NCBI GenBank assembly: GCA_964454675.1
Contig: CAYVUB010000028.1
Span: 1 to 33,796, forward strand
Origin: CAYVUB01 sp964454675
GTDB taxonomy: Bacteria > Bacteroidota > Bacteroidia > Flavobacteriales > Flavobacteriaceae
Reading direction: 5' to 3'
Length of the DNA stretch: 33,796 nt
Translations under genes and position numbers: made by a program
Notes under the pieces: generated by a model
The model's database searches: none
The model's input: only the letters and a program-made list of their open reading frames with translations
Told to the model about the DNA's origin: nothing
Shown: one piece after another, positions 24,040 through 32,580 of the stretch
Layout: every line of letters begins with the position of its first letter
How positions within the stretch are numbered: position 1 is the stretch's first letter

Positions 24040-25110
24040 ATGAAACATAAAGTTCTTTTTTTATTGACCATCACAGGTTTGTTGAGTTTTGCCTCACAAG
24101 CACAACGAGGTGTAAGAATTGGTTATATCGATACTGAGTATATTTTACAAAACGTACCCGAATATCAGGAAGCCACCGCACAATTAGAAACAAAAGTCCA
24201 ACAGTGGAAATCTGAAATAGAAACACGCTTAAATACTGTTGACCAAAAGAAAAAACAGCTTAACAGCGAGAGTGTCCTCTTAACAAAAGAACTCTACGAA
24301 GAACGCCTTGAAGACATTGCCTTTGAAGAAGCTGAAATTTTGGATTACCAGCAAAAACGTTTTGGCCCCAATGGTGATTTGATGATTCAGAAAAAACAAC
24401 TCATCGAACCCATACAAGACCAGATATTTTCTGCCGTACAGGAAATAGCAAGCGGTAAGCAGTATGATTTCATTTTTGATAAATCATCAGATGCCGTAAT
24501 GTTGTATTCTGACCAGCGTTTCGATTTAAGCGAGCAAATTTTAAGAACCATAACACGCACATCAAAACGTACACAGGCACAAAACAAAGCCGAAAGGAAA
24601 GCCGCCGAAAAAGAAGATGCCGTACCCGAAATAAACACAGCACAGGAAGAGCGTCAAAAAGCATTAGATGAAAGAAAAGAAGCGCAGGCAAAAGCTATAG
24701 AAGACAGAAAAGCCAAACAAGACGCAAGAAGAGACTCACTTAAAGCCGCAGCCGATGCCAAACGTCAAAAAGTAATAGACGACAGAGAAAAAGCCAAAAC
24801 CGGAAACACAGGAACCTCAAATGCCAAAGACAGCACGGCAACCGGCGAAAGACTTGACAAAACAACCGTAAGCGACAGTACAGCAACAAAAGGTAAAAAA
24901 CCCGAAACAACCACTGAAGAACCTAAGAAAAAAACAGCCGCAGAACTGGCTGAAGAAAAAAGGCAAAAAGCAATTAAAGACCGTGAAGCACGTCAAAAAG
25001 AAATAGATGACAGACGTAAAAAAATTATAGAAGACAGAGAAAAAGCCAAAGAAGAACGGCAAAAAAATCAAACCAAAAAAAATGATTCAGTACCAAAAAA
25101 CGACAATTAA
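24040..25110 (+). CDS. OmpH/Skp-family chaperone with long charged tail
   Basis: A periplasmic chaperone for outer-membrane proteins. A signal peptide (MKHKVLFLLTITGLLSFASQ) precedes an OmpH/Skp domain (residues 25-170) with IGYIDTEYILQNVPEYQEA and the long coiled coil. The remaining 180 residues are almost only Glu, Lys, Arg, Asp, Ala and Gln (DERKEAQAKAIEDRKAKQDA and similar), with a Thr/Ser-rich linker in the middle; this should form long single charged helices. Ordinary OmpH is about 160-170 residues, so half of this protein is extension. It lies 177 bases after bamA; no terminator is evident between. Confidence 0.88.
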   Translation: MKHKVLFLLTITGLLSFASQAQRGVRIGYIDTEYILQNVPEYQEATAQLETKVQQWKSEIETRLNTVDQKKKQLNSESVLLTKELYEERLEDIAFEEAEILDYQQKRFGPNGDLMIQKKQLIEPIQDQIFSAVQEIASGKQYDFIFDKSSDAVMLYSDQRFDLSEQILRTITRTSKRTQAQNKAERKAAEKEDAVPEINTAQEERQKALDERKEAQAKAIEDRKAKQDARRDSLKAAADAKRQKVIDDREKAKTGNTGTSNAKDSTATGERLDKTTVSDSTATKGKKPETTTEEPKKKTAAELAEEKRQKAIKDREARQKEIDDRRKKIIEDREKAKEERQKNQTKKNDSVPKNDN

Positions 25111-25147
25111 AAACAATTAATTTATAACACGTAAATACTATTTAACA

Positions 25148-25657
25148 ATGAAACAATTAAAAACCCTATTATTTGCAGGATTACTTTTTGTAGGAGCAAC
25201 CGGAATATCTGTAGCTCAAAGTAAAATTGCACATATTAACACTCAAGAGTTGGTAGCCGGTATGCCCGAGATGATGAGTGCTAAGGCAGAATTGGATAAG
25301 CTGAAAAAAACATACGAAACAGCAATCCAAGAGTTGGCTACAGAATTACAGAAAAAAATGGAGCAATACCAAGCAGAGGTAGATACTAAAACAGACGAAG
25401 AAAACGAAAAAAGAGTTATCGAAGTTCAACAAATGCAGCAAAGTATTCGCGAGTATCAGGGACAGGCACAACAAGACCTTCAAAAGAAAGAATACGACCT
25501 GGTAATACCATTAAGAGACAAAGCACTTGCGGCTATTGAAAAAGTATCAACAGCACAAGGGTTTGATTATGTATTAGATTCTACTAATGGCGGCGGCGTA
25601 CTTGTAGCCAAAGGTAAAGACCTTATGGCAGATGTAAGAAAAGAATTAGGTTTCTAA
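25148..25657 (+). CDS. OmpH/Skp-family periplasmic chaperone
   Basis: A 169-residue protein of normal OmpH/Skp length: signal peptide MKQLKTLLFAGLLFVGATGI, then IAHINTQELVAGMPEMMSAK, a long coiled-coil hairpin rich in Glu, Gln and Lys (residues 45-120), and FDYVLDSTNGGGVLVAKGKD at the end. It carries barrel proteins through the periplasm to BamA. It is a tandem paralogue of the gene 38 bases upstream, a pairing that is normal in flavobacteria. A strong terminator follows. Confidence 0.92.
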   Translation: MKQLKTLLFAGLLFVGATGISVAQSKIAHINTQELVAGMPEMMSAKAELDKLKKTYETAIQELATELQKKMEQYQAEVDTKTDEENEKRVIEVQQMQQSIREYQGQAQQDLQKKEYDLVIPLRDKALAAIEKVSTAQGFDYVLDSTNGGGVLVAKGKDLMADVRKELGF

Positions 25658-25680
25658 AATTAAAACAAAAATATAATTCA

Positions 25681-25710
25681 AAAAGCTGCTTATACCGGGC
25701 AGCTTTTTTA
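25681..25710 (+). terminator. Intrinsic terminator after ompH pair
   Basis: Stem AAAAGCTGC (25681-25689) with GCAGCTTTT (25699-25707), loop of 9 bases, and more T after it. It ends only 13 bases before the murI ATG, so murI needs its own promoter or read-through. Confidence 0.85.
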
Positions 25711-25722
25711 TTTTTGTAGTAT

Positions 25723-26502
25723 ATGAGCAAACAACCTATCGGCATATTCGACTCAGGTGTTGGAGGTACATCAATTTTCAAGGAAATTCATGCGCTCTTA
25801 CCCAACGAAAACACCATTTACCTTTCCGATAGTTTTAACGCACCTTACGGTACAAAAACCCAAGACGAAGTTATCGCTTTAAGCATTAAAAATATAGAAT
25901 TGCTCATTTCCGGAAACTGCAAACTTGTAGTTGTAGCTTGCAATACGGCAACTACAAATGCCATAAAAGTGTTACGGAAAAACTATAGTTTACCTATCAT
26001 TGGCATTGAGCCTGCCATCAAACCGGCCGCATTGCAAACGCAAACAAAAGCCATAGGCATACTTGCCACCAAAGGCACACTTTTAAGCGAGCTGTTTCAC
26101 AAAACCACAGATTTGTATAGTAATGGCATTACTGTGATTGAACAAGTAGGCGAAGGTATTGTCACATTAATTGAAAACGGTCAAATGGAAAGTGACGAAA
26201 TGAAATCCTTGCTTAAAAAGTATGTGCAGCCTATGATAGATGCCAATATTGACTATCTGGTATTGGGCTGCACACATTACCCATACCTGATGCCAATGTT
26301 ACTTGACTTGCTCCCAAAACATGTGAAAATTATAGATTCCGGTGAAGCGGTTGCCAAGCACACCAAAGTGATTTTACAAAAACACGATTTGCTCAACACT
26401 CAAAAAACAAAAGCCAAAAACCTGTTTTACACCAACGGAAATCCCGAAGTTTTGGAAACTATCCTGAATCATCAGTTTAAAGTTGAGTACCTGAATTTTT
26501 AA
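25723..26502 (+). CDS. murI: Glutamate racemase
   Basis: Makes D-glutamate for peptidoglycan. It has 259 residues. IGIFDSGVGGTSIF (Asp-Ser), VVACNTATTNAIKVL (catalytic Cys73) and LGCTHYPYLMP (second catalytic Cys) are all present, so the enzyme should be active. It follows the ompH genes, as in other flavobacteria, but with a terminator between. Its stop and that of the opposite gene overlap by 4 bases. Confidence 0.95.
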   Translation: MSKQPIGIFDSGVGGTSIFKEIHALLPNENTIYLSDSFNAPYGTKTQDEVIALSIKNIELLISGNCKLVVVACNTATTNAIKVLRKNYSLPIIGIEPAIKPAALQTQTKAIGILATKGTLLSELFHKTTDLYSNGITVIEQVGEGIVTLIENGQMESDEMKSLLKKYVQPMIDANIDYLVLGCTHYPYLMPMLLDLLPKHVKIIDSGEAVAKHTKVILQKHDLLNTQKTKAKNLFYTNGNPEVLETILNHQFKVEYLNF

Positions 26503-27017
26503 TCTTCCTTAAACCAGATTGAATACTTCACATAATTATTGGCAATACGGTCAATTTCACCCGAAATGAGTTCTTTGCTGATGTCTTTTACTTTTTTTGC
26601 CGGAACGCCTGCATAAATACTGCCTGCTTCTACCCTTGTGTTTTGGGTAACAACTGCTCCGGCGGCAATAATGCTGTTGCTTTCCACCACACAGTCGTCC
26701 ATCACGATGCTGCCCATACCAACCAACACGTTGTCGTGAATGGTGCAACCATGTACAATGGCATTATGACCTATGGACACGTTATTGCCGATAGTAGTTG
26801 GCGATTTTTGATAGGTTGCGTGAATAACCGCGCCATCTTGCACATTGACTTTATTGCCCATTTTTATAAAATGAACATCGCCGCGAATGACGGCATTGAA
26901 CCATACACTGCATTGGTTTCCCATAGTGACTTCTCCAACAATTGTGGCATTTTCAGCAATATAACAATCGTCTGGTATTTGTGGATGTTTTCCGTTTACG
27001 GGTTTGATGATTGGCAT
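26499..27017 (-). CDS. Gamma-carbonic-anhydrase-like hexapeptide protein
   Basis: A left-handed beta-helix protein of about 172 residues with hexapeptide repeats (NATIVGEVTMGNQCSVWFNA, VHFIKMGNKVNVQDGAVIHA, NNVSIGHNAIVHGC). Two metal-binding His (GHNAIVHGC) and an upstream His (AVIHATY) match the YrdA/PaaY/CaiE group. PaaY proteins are thioesterases linked to phenylacetate degradation, but this gene is 10 kb from the paa operon, and YrdA-like genes occur in all flavobacteria, so no pathway is assigned. I start at ATG 27017 (MPIIKPVNGK); the longer frame to 27047 would read through a palindromic repeat. Confidence 0.88.
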   Translation of the reverse strand: MPIIKPVNGKHPQIPDDCYIAENATIVGEVTMGNQCSVWFNAVIRGDVHFIKMGNKVNVQDGAVIHATYQKSPTTIGNNVSIGHNAIVHGCTIHDNVLVGMGSIVMDDCVVESNSIIAAGAVVTQNTRVEAGSIYAGVPAKKVKDISKELISGEIDRIANNYVKYSIWFKED

Positions 27018-27022
27018 AACAA

Positions 27023-27042
27023 ATTCCTTTGAAAAAAGGAAT
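27023..27042. repeat. Palindromic repeat copy 7
   Basis: ATTCCTTT-GAAA-AAAGGAAT followed by CTCAT. It sits directly upstream of the hexapeptide-protein start. Confidence 0.75.
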
Positions 27043-27145
27043 CTCATAAAACAACTTCGAGATACCTTTTTGGTTATGTATATTTTTTCTTACTGAATTA
27101 ATAAATCCTGAAATTTATGGAAAATTTAGGATTCTAAATCATGAG

Positions 27146-27165
27146 ATTCCTGCTTTCGCAGGAAT
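27146..27165. repeat. Palindromic repeat copy 8
   Basis: ATTCCTGC-TTTC-GCAGGAAT, preceded by ATGAG, i.e. the family in reverse orientation. It ends 2 bases before the end of the LytTR gene. Between this copy and copy 7 there is an imperfect hairpin (AATCCTGAAATTT with AAATTTAGGATT, about 27104-27134), possibly a further worn copy. Confidence 0.85.
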
Positions 27166-27167
27166 TG

Positions 27168-27902
27168 TTACTTAAAATACGATAATAATTCTGCTTTTTT
27201 AGCCGACGACACCATAATTTCTTTACCGTTGCTGAGAATCACACTACCACCTTTACCTTTGACGTATTTCACAATTTCGTTGACATTCACCAAATACGAT
27301 TTGTGAACACGTGCAAAACCGGTGTCGTTCAACGCGTCTTCAAAATATTTGAGGGTTTTGCTAACTAATTTCTTTTTGTTGGTGTTGAGAAAAATTTCGG
27401 TGTAATTATCATCGGCTTTGCAATACAAAATATCTGACGTATTAATGACTTCAAAACCATCTTGCAACGGAATGGTGATTTTTCCATTAACGGCATTGGT
27501 TTTTGGCACCAGAATCTGGTCTTGTAGAGCATCTTCTTTGGTTTTAATTTCTGTGACATAATCTACCGCTTTAATAAGCTCGTCAATAGAAATGGGTTTC
27601 ATCAAATAATATGATGCATGGGCGTTTAAAGCATCCATGGCATAATGATTATAGGCTGTTACAAAAACGGTCTCAAAATCAATATCGCCTACTTTATCCA
27701 GCAAATCGAAAGCGTTGCCATACGGCATTTCCACATCCAAAAACACAAGGTCCAACTCATTGCTTCGTATTAAGACCAAGGCTTCATCAACATTGGATGC
27801 TTCACCTAAAATGTGCACATTTGGGCAATATTTTTTGAGATAATTCCTTAAAATTTCTCTACTGGTTTCTTCGTCTTCAACGATAATGGCGTTTAGTTTC
27901 AT
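27168..27902 (-). CDS. LytTR-family response regulator
   Basis: A 244-residue transcription regulator. The receiver (1-120) has the acidic pair Glu9-Asp10, phospho-acceptor Asp56 (LVFLDVEMP) and the Lys of YYLMKPIS, all intact. The C-terminal LytTR DNA-binding domain (145-244) has ILYCKADDNYTEIFL, TGFARVHKSYLVNVNEI and GKGGSVILSNGKEIMVS. It pairs with the histidine kinase encoded upstream; the two genes are separated by a 76-base hairpin of 7-base repeats. Confidence 0.94.
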   Translation of the reverse strand: MKLNAIIVEDEETSREILRNYLKKYCPNVHILGEASNVDEALVLIRSNELDLVFLDVEMPYGNAFDLLDKVGDIDFETVFVTAYNHYAMDALNAHASYYLMKPISIDELIKAVDYVTEIKTKEDALQDQILVPKTNAVNGKITIPLQDGFEVINTSDILYCKADDNYTEIFLNTNKKKLVSKTLKYFEDALNDTGFARVHKSYLVNVNEIVKYVKGKGGSVILSNGKEIMVSSAKKAELLSYFK

Positions 27903-27913
27903 ATATTTTGTGT

Positions 27914-27975
27914 TGGAAGCTTGAAGCTTGAAGCCTGAAGTTCATTTCTTCCGGCTTCTAACTTCCAGCTTCAGG
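27914..27975. repeat. Gene-less heptad inverted-array element
   Basis: Left array, four 7-base units TGGAAGC TTGAAGC TTGAAGC CTGAAGT (27914-27941). Right array in reverse orientation CTTCCGG CTTCTAA CTTCCAG CTTCAGG (27948-27975). CCTGAAG (27934-27940) and CTTCAGG (27969-27975) are exact complements. The layout is the same as around the four-helix-bundle gene at 11364-11858, but with only 6 bases between arms. It fills the kinase/regulator gap. Confidence 0.8.
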
Positions 27976-27978
27976 CTT

Positions 27979-30144
27979 TTAATCCTTTTTTAAAGTTACA
28001 ACCACTTTCGTTCCTACATCTTCAGAAGTTTGAAAATCTTCAACCAAAACCGCAATTTTATCTTTATACATGTCATTCAAAATGGCGACACGTTTTTTGA
28101 TATTGCCCATACCTTTTGAGTTTTGCTTCTTTTGGTTTTCGGTTTTTAAGGCTTTTGAACGTTCTCGTCCAATGCCGTCATCTGCAATGGTAATGGTAAT
28201 TTCGGTATTGTTCTTTTTGTCAATGTTGATGTACAAATGGCCTTTTTCGGTCTTGTAACGTAATCCGTGCCAAACGGCATTTTCAATGTAAGGCTGCAAC
28301 AGCATTGGTGGAATTTGATAGTCGTCAATGCTTATGGTTTCATCTACCGAAATGGTGTAATCAAATTTATCTTTAAAACGGAAATGTTCGAGTTTGGTGT
28401 ACAATTCCAACAGCTCGATTTCTTTTTTTAATGGAATAAAATCTTCATCGCTGTTTTCCAGAACGGCACGCATCAACTGTGAAAAATCTGATAAATACTT
28501 ATTGGCTGTACGTTCATCATTGGATGCAATAAAGCTATTGACCGAATTCAACGCATTAAAAATAAAATGCGGATTCATCTGGCTGCGCAACGATTTCAAT
28601 GCCAATAAGTTATTTGCCAATCGTTGCTGGCGAATGTACTTAAACATAAAATAAGCCGCCGCCAGCAACAACAGCAATCCGCCAATTAACGAGTAAATGA
28701 TTAATTCCTGGCGTTTGTTTCGTTCATTGGTTAACTGATACACACTTTCCGACAGTTTGCGGTCACTTTCCAGTGTAGTAATACGGTTTTGCTTTTCGGC
28801 AATATTGCGGTTAAAACGTGCTGCCTGTGCAAGTTCTTGCTCTTTTCTTATGTAAAGTTCGTCAACCACTTCGGTATAATCTTTATAGATTGCCAGTGCT
28901 TTTTCATAATCGCCGGCATCATAATACACGTCCGACAGTTTTCTGGTCGCATCTTTTTTGACAATCAAATCTTCCCGTTTATCGGCTTCTTTGATACTTT
29001 TTTCCAAGAACGGAATGGCATTGGCATAATCTTTCTGCAAGAAATACGCATTCCCTATTTTATAGTTTTGCTTTTGAACGGTAAGCGCACTTTCATTAGC
29101 TATCAAAGAATCTTTTTCAATGTCTTTAATATCTTCAAGCGCTTCTTTCCGCATCTGGATTTCTTCGGAATAAGCCCGATTTGTATTCTGAAAATCGGCA
29201 ACGGTTACTTTTTCTTCAACGGCACGCTTTTTATTTTCTTTGGATGCCAGATTCAGGGAATTGTCAAAATAGCCTTTGGCTTGCGCCTGTTGCCCGCCGG
29301 CATTATAGGTTTTGGCTATTTTTGAATTTAAATCTGTTACCTTAGGTTTTATAAGATGTTTTTGTGCTATTGCCAGTCCTTTTTTATAGTTTTCAATGGC
29401 TGTATCGTAATTTTTAATTTGCGCATAGGTATCTCCAAGACCTTCGTATAAGGTTGTTAACTGGTAGTTTGACAACTCAGAAGTTTTGATGCTTTTGTAG
29501 GTATCAATGCTTTCCTGATAGTTTTTATTGTATTCGTAAGCCTTTGCAAGTTTGAGTTTTACATCGTTGCTTGCTATATTTTGAAGGCTTATCCTGTAAT
29601 TTGAAACGGCAAGGTCATATTGTTTCCAATGGGTATATACATCTGCCAGAACCTCGTAAGATTCTGCATTTTGCTTGGTTGAGTTGCTTTGTGATAAGGC
29701 TTCGGTTATATACTGAATGCTTTTTCCGGCATCCTTTTTTAAATGAAACACCGCCGAATCAATCAATATATTATGATTTTTTATACTGTTTTTATATTTT
29801 GAAGATACCGGATTGCTTTGCTGTGGCTGCACCTCAATAACAATACGTTCGTCATCTTTTATGGTGTAGTAAACGGTTTCAAAATCTTTATGGCGTATGG
29901 TAATTTCATCGCCTTTGCGCACCTCAATCCTGAACTCGCCATCCATTCCGGTCATGGTATAAGCACCGCCGTTTACTTCAATATTTACTTTTGAAATAGG
30001 TTTATAGGTATCACTTTCTCTTACGGCACCTCTTACGGTAAATGTTGCCGCAGCGGCTTTTTCCCGTAAGGTTTGTTGTGATACCGCATCCTGAAACGAA
30101 ACGAAAACCAGAAAAATGACAAAGTATGTTTGTATGAATTTCAT
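27979..30144 (-). CDS. LytS-type histidine kinase with TPR sensor domain
   Basis: A 721-residue membrane kinase, partner of the LytTR regulator. The order is signal peptide (MKFIQTYFVIFLVFVSFQDA); a carboxypeptidase-regulatory-like/CNA-B beta domain (about 30-105, TVRGAVRESDTYKPISKVNI); tetratricopeptide repeats (about 125-430, e.g. YDLAVSNYRISLQNI, YDTAIENYKKGLAIA); a coiled coil; one membrane helix (LIIYSLIGGLLLLLAAAYF, about 480-500); the His_kinase domain QMNPHFIFNALNSVNSFI with His526; and an ATPase domain (YIENAVWHGL N-box, ADDGIG). The periplasmic TPR part probably senses through a partner protein. The input signal is unknown. It is a well-recognised Bacteroidetes architecture. Confidence 0.93.
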   Translation of the reverse strand: MKFIQTYFVIFLVFVSFQDAVSQQTLREKAAAATFTVRGAVRESDTYKPISKVNIEVNGGAYTMTGMDGEFRIEVRKGDEITIRHKDFETVYYTIKDDERIVIEVQPQQSNPVSSKYKNSIKNHNILIDSAVFHLKKDAGKSIQYITEALSQSNSTKQNAESYEVLADVYTHWKQYDLAVSNYRISLQNIASNDVKLKLAKAYEYNKNYQESIDTYKSIKTSELSNYQLTTLYEGLGDTYAQIKNYDTAIENYKKGLAIAQKHLIKPKVTDLNSKIAKTYNAGGQQAQAKGYFDNSLNLASKENKKRAVEEKVTVADFQNTNRAYSEEIQMRKEALEDIKDIEKDSLIANESALTVQKQNYKIGNAYFLQKDYANAIPFLEKSIKEADKREDLIVKKDATRKLSDVYYDAGDYEKALAIYKDYTEVVDELYIRKEQELAQAARFNRNIAEKQNRITTLESDRKLSESVYQLTNERNKRQELIIYSLIGGLLLLLAAAYFMFKYIRQQRLANNLLALKSLRSQMNPHFIFNALNSVNSFIASNDERTANKYLSDFSQLMRAVLENSDEDFIPLKKEIELLELYTKLEHFRFKDKFDYTISVDETISIDDYQIPPMLLQPYIENAVWHGLRYKTEKGHLYINIDKKNNTEITITIADDGIGRERSKALKTENQKKQNSKGMGNIKKRVAILNDMYKDKIAVLVEDFQTSEDVGTKVVVTLKKD

Positions 30145-30376
30145 TTTGAAAACTGCCCGAAAATCACTTTTACGACTTTCAACGGAATAAACTTACACAC
30201 TTTAATTGACTTAATAAAATCGCTTTTTCCTAAAACACACAAATTTTTCATCAAAATAGTAGGTTATGCTCAATTATTGAATACGTTCACTCATCGACTA
30301 TAACCGTTGCCTCATTATCGTTTTTTTAGTAAAAATGTTGCGTATAGTTTTACCGCATTAATCAAAAAACATAATT

Positions 30377-31399
30377 ATGAAATCATTTTTCTTCACTTTT
30401 TTATTTCTAATAAGCATCAATTCATTTTCGCAGCACAAAGGAAATTATGAAGATGCAGATTTTGCCATTTCAAGACAAAATATTCTTGAAAAAGGCAATG
30501 CAAACATTTACAATCCAACCGGTCAACAACAGGTTCATAAAAATTTAGTCCCGAGCAATCATCTTTTTATTGATGTAAAAGCACTTCAAAACGTCAAAGC
30601 GGCGACTTATACCGCTGTTTTTAATCTGACACAAATAGGGGAAACAGCCGAAGAAACCAACAGGCTCATCAATAACCGCATTAATGCCGTAAAAGAAAAA
30701 CTCAAAGCAAAAGGCATCTTGCAAAAAGACATTGTTATTGATGTCATTTCTTTTATTCCTGTTTATGAAATAGAAGTGGAGAAAAAACTATTTAGTAAAA
30801 CTTATACAGAAGTTCCAAAGGGTTTTGAATTGCAACAAAACATCCACATCCAGTTTACAAGCTCATTGGTTTTTGAAGATATTCTCACAGCCTGTGCCGA
30901 AAACGAAATTTACAACCTCGTAAAGGTGGATTATTTTATTGACAACATTGCCCAGGTATATAAAAATCTTCAGGCAGAATTATTAAAACTCATCGAAGAA
31001 AAAAAGGCGTATTACAAAGCTTTAGGGTTTGATTTGGCCAATTATGACGTGTCCATTGCCGATGATAAATACTGTTATTTACCAAAAGATTTCTACAAAA
31101 GCTATCAAGCGTTTAACAGCATTTCGTTTGAAGCCATCAAAAAAAATAAAGGTGTGACAACTGTCAAAAAGCAAACGTCCTATTACTATCAGCCATTATC
31201 TTATGACACCTATGATTTGGTCATCAATCCGTCCATTTTAGAGCCCGTAACCCAGGTTGGAATGCATATCAAATTACAGTTTACACCAAAACCAAAAGAG
31301 CAAAAAACCACCGAAACTAAAACCGAACTGGTACATAAATACTACGTGGTATCGCCCAACGGCACTATCGATGTCAAAGAATTGAATACAAACAAATAA
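30377..31399 (+). CDS. SIMPL (DUF541) domain protein
   Basis: A 340-residue exported protein, signal peptide MKSFFFTFLFLISINSFSQ. Residues 60-260 resemble the SIMPL/DUF541 fold: TYTAVFNLTQIGETAEETNR, VKEKLKAKGILQKDIVIDVI, GFELQQNIHIQF, and a long helix ELLKLIEEKKAYYKALGFDL. SIMPL proteins are periplasmic oligomers of poorly known function. It lies 12 bases before the vWA lipoprotein gene, so both are one transcript, and divergent from the histidine kinase. Confidence 0.7.
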   Translation: MKSFFFTFLFLISINSFSQHKGNYEDADFAISRQNILEKGNANIYNPTGQQQVHKNLVPSNHLFIDVKALQNVKAATYTAVFNLTQIGETAEETNRLINNRINAVKEKLKAKGILQKDIVIDVISFIPVYEIEVEKKLFSKTYTEVPKGFELQQNIHIQFTSSLVFEDILTACAENEIYNLVKVDYFIDNIAQVYKNLQAELLKLIEEKKAYYKALGFDLANYDVSIADDKYCYLPKDFYKSYQAFNSISFEAIKKNKGVTTVKKQTSYYYQPLSYDTYDLVINPSILEPVTQVGMHIKLQFTPKPKEQKTTETKTELVHKYYVVSPNGTIDVKELNTNK

Positions 31400-31410
31400 A
31401 AAAAGAACAA

Positions 31411-32568
31411 ATGAAAACAATTGTAAAAACCACAGCACTAAGTTTATGTCTTGCCGGATTTTTATCTTGCAAAGCTGACAACAAAAAATCCATTCAAAAT
31501 GATTTAGTCATTAATGAATCTACCATTGACAAACCAAACAAGCAATTCATCAAAGTAGCATTATTGCTTGACACCAGCAACAGTATGGACGGTTTGATTG
31601 ATCAGGCAAAAGCACAACTTTGGGAAATTGTCAACGAATTATCGTACGCTAAATGTGGCACAGATAGACCCAACTTACAAATTGCACTGTATGAATACGG
31701 CAACGACAATCTCAATGCCGAAGAAGGTTACATCCGTCAAGTTTTGGCGTTTACAAGTGATTTGGACGATATTTCAAAACAACTATTTTCGTTGACCACC
31801 AATGGCGGAAATGAATTTTGCGGTCAGGTTATTCAAACGTCACTCAACCAATTAACCTGGGGAAACAATCCTGACGATTTGAAACTCATTTTCATAGCCG
31901 GCAATGAACCATTCACACAAGGGAAAATCAATTATCAGGATGCCGTAAAACTGGCTAACACAAAAGGTGTCACGGTCAATACCATTTTCTGTGGCGATTA
32001 CAACCAAGGTATTTCAAGTTACTGGAAAGACGGTGCCGATAAAGGAAAAGGCAATTATATGGCTATCAATCACAACCACGCTACCACATACATAGCATCA
32101 CCTTATGATGATAAAATTTTGCAGCTCAACCAGAAATTAAACCAAACCTATGTGGCTTATGGCAGTTATGGCAAAGAAAAAATGGCCGTTCAAGCCGAGC
32201 AAGATGTCAATGCGCAAGGTTACAGCGCTGCCAATGCCGTGAGCAGAACCGTGAGCAAAAGCTCACATTTATACAAAAACGATTCGTGGGATTTGGTAGA
32301 TGCCGAAGAAAAAAAATCATTCAATTACGACGATTTAAAAGACACCGATTTGCCACAAGAACTTAAAGGCAAGTCAAAGGCAGAAATCAAAACCTATATC
32401 ACCAAAAAACGTGATGAGCGCAAAACCATTCAAGAAGAGATTCAACAGCTCAACGAAAAAAGACGTCAATATGTAATGACACAGCAAAAAGATGATGCCA
32501 ACGGATTGGAAAGTGCTATGATACAAGCCATCAAAGCACAGGCAAAACAGAAAAATTATGTTTGGTAA
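31411..32568 (+). CDS. Lipoprotein with von Willebrand A domain
   Basis: A 385-residue lipoprotein: MKTIVKTTALSLCLAGFLSC with the lipobox Cys at residue 20. The vWA domain (about 45-230) has the metal-adhesion motif LLLDTSNSMDGL (DxSxS), then TTNGGNEFCGQVI and LIFIAGNEPFTQG. The C-terminal 130 residues are charged helices, including KKRDERKTIQEEIQQLNEKR, likely coiled coil. Partners are unknown; the co-transcribed SIMPL protein is the obvious candidate. A structured repeat and a two-way terminator follow. Confidence 0.85.
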   Translation: MKTIVKTTALSLCLAGFLSCKADNKKSIQNDLVINESTIDKPNKQFIKVALLLDTSNSMDGLIDQAKAQLWEIVNELSYAKCGTDRPNLQIALYEYGNDNLNAEEGYIRQVLAFTSDLDDISKQLFSLTTNGGNEFCGQVIQTSLNQLTWGNNPDDLKLIFIAGNEPFTQGKINYQDAVKLANTKGVTVNTIFCGDYNQGISSYWKDGADKGKGNYMAINHNHATTYIASPYDDKILQLNQKLNQTYVAYGSYGKEKMAVQAEQDVNAQGYSAANAVSRTVSKSSHLYKNDSWDLVDAEEKKSFNYDDLKDTDLPQELKGKSKAEIKTYITKKRDERKTIQEEIQQLNEKRRQYVMTQQKDDANGLESAMIQAIKAQAKQKNYVW

Positions 32569-32580
32569 TTTTTATTTTGG

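Noticed and set aside
26499..27017. Calling the hexapeptide protein PaaY because paa genes are in the window
   Set aside because: It is 10 kb away, on the other strand, next to murI; generic YrdA-like gamma-carbonic-anhydrase proteins have the same motifs.
28789..29325. 178-residue open frame opposite the TPR region of the histidine kinase
   Set aside because: Phe/Ile-rich composition is the complement of Glu/Lys/Asn codons in the kinase; no start signal and no family match.
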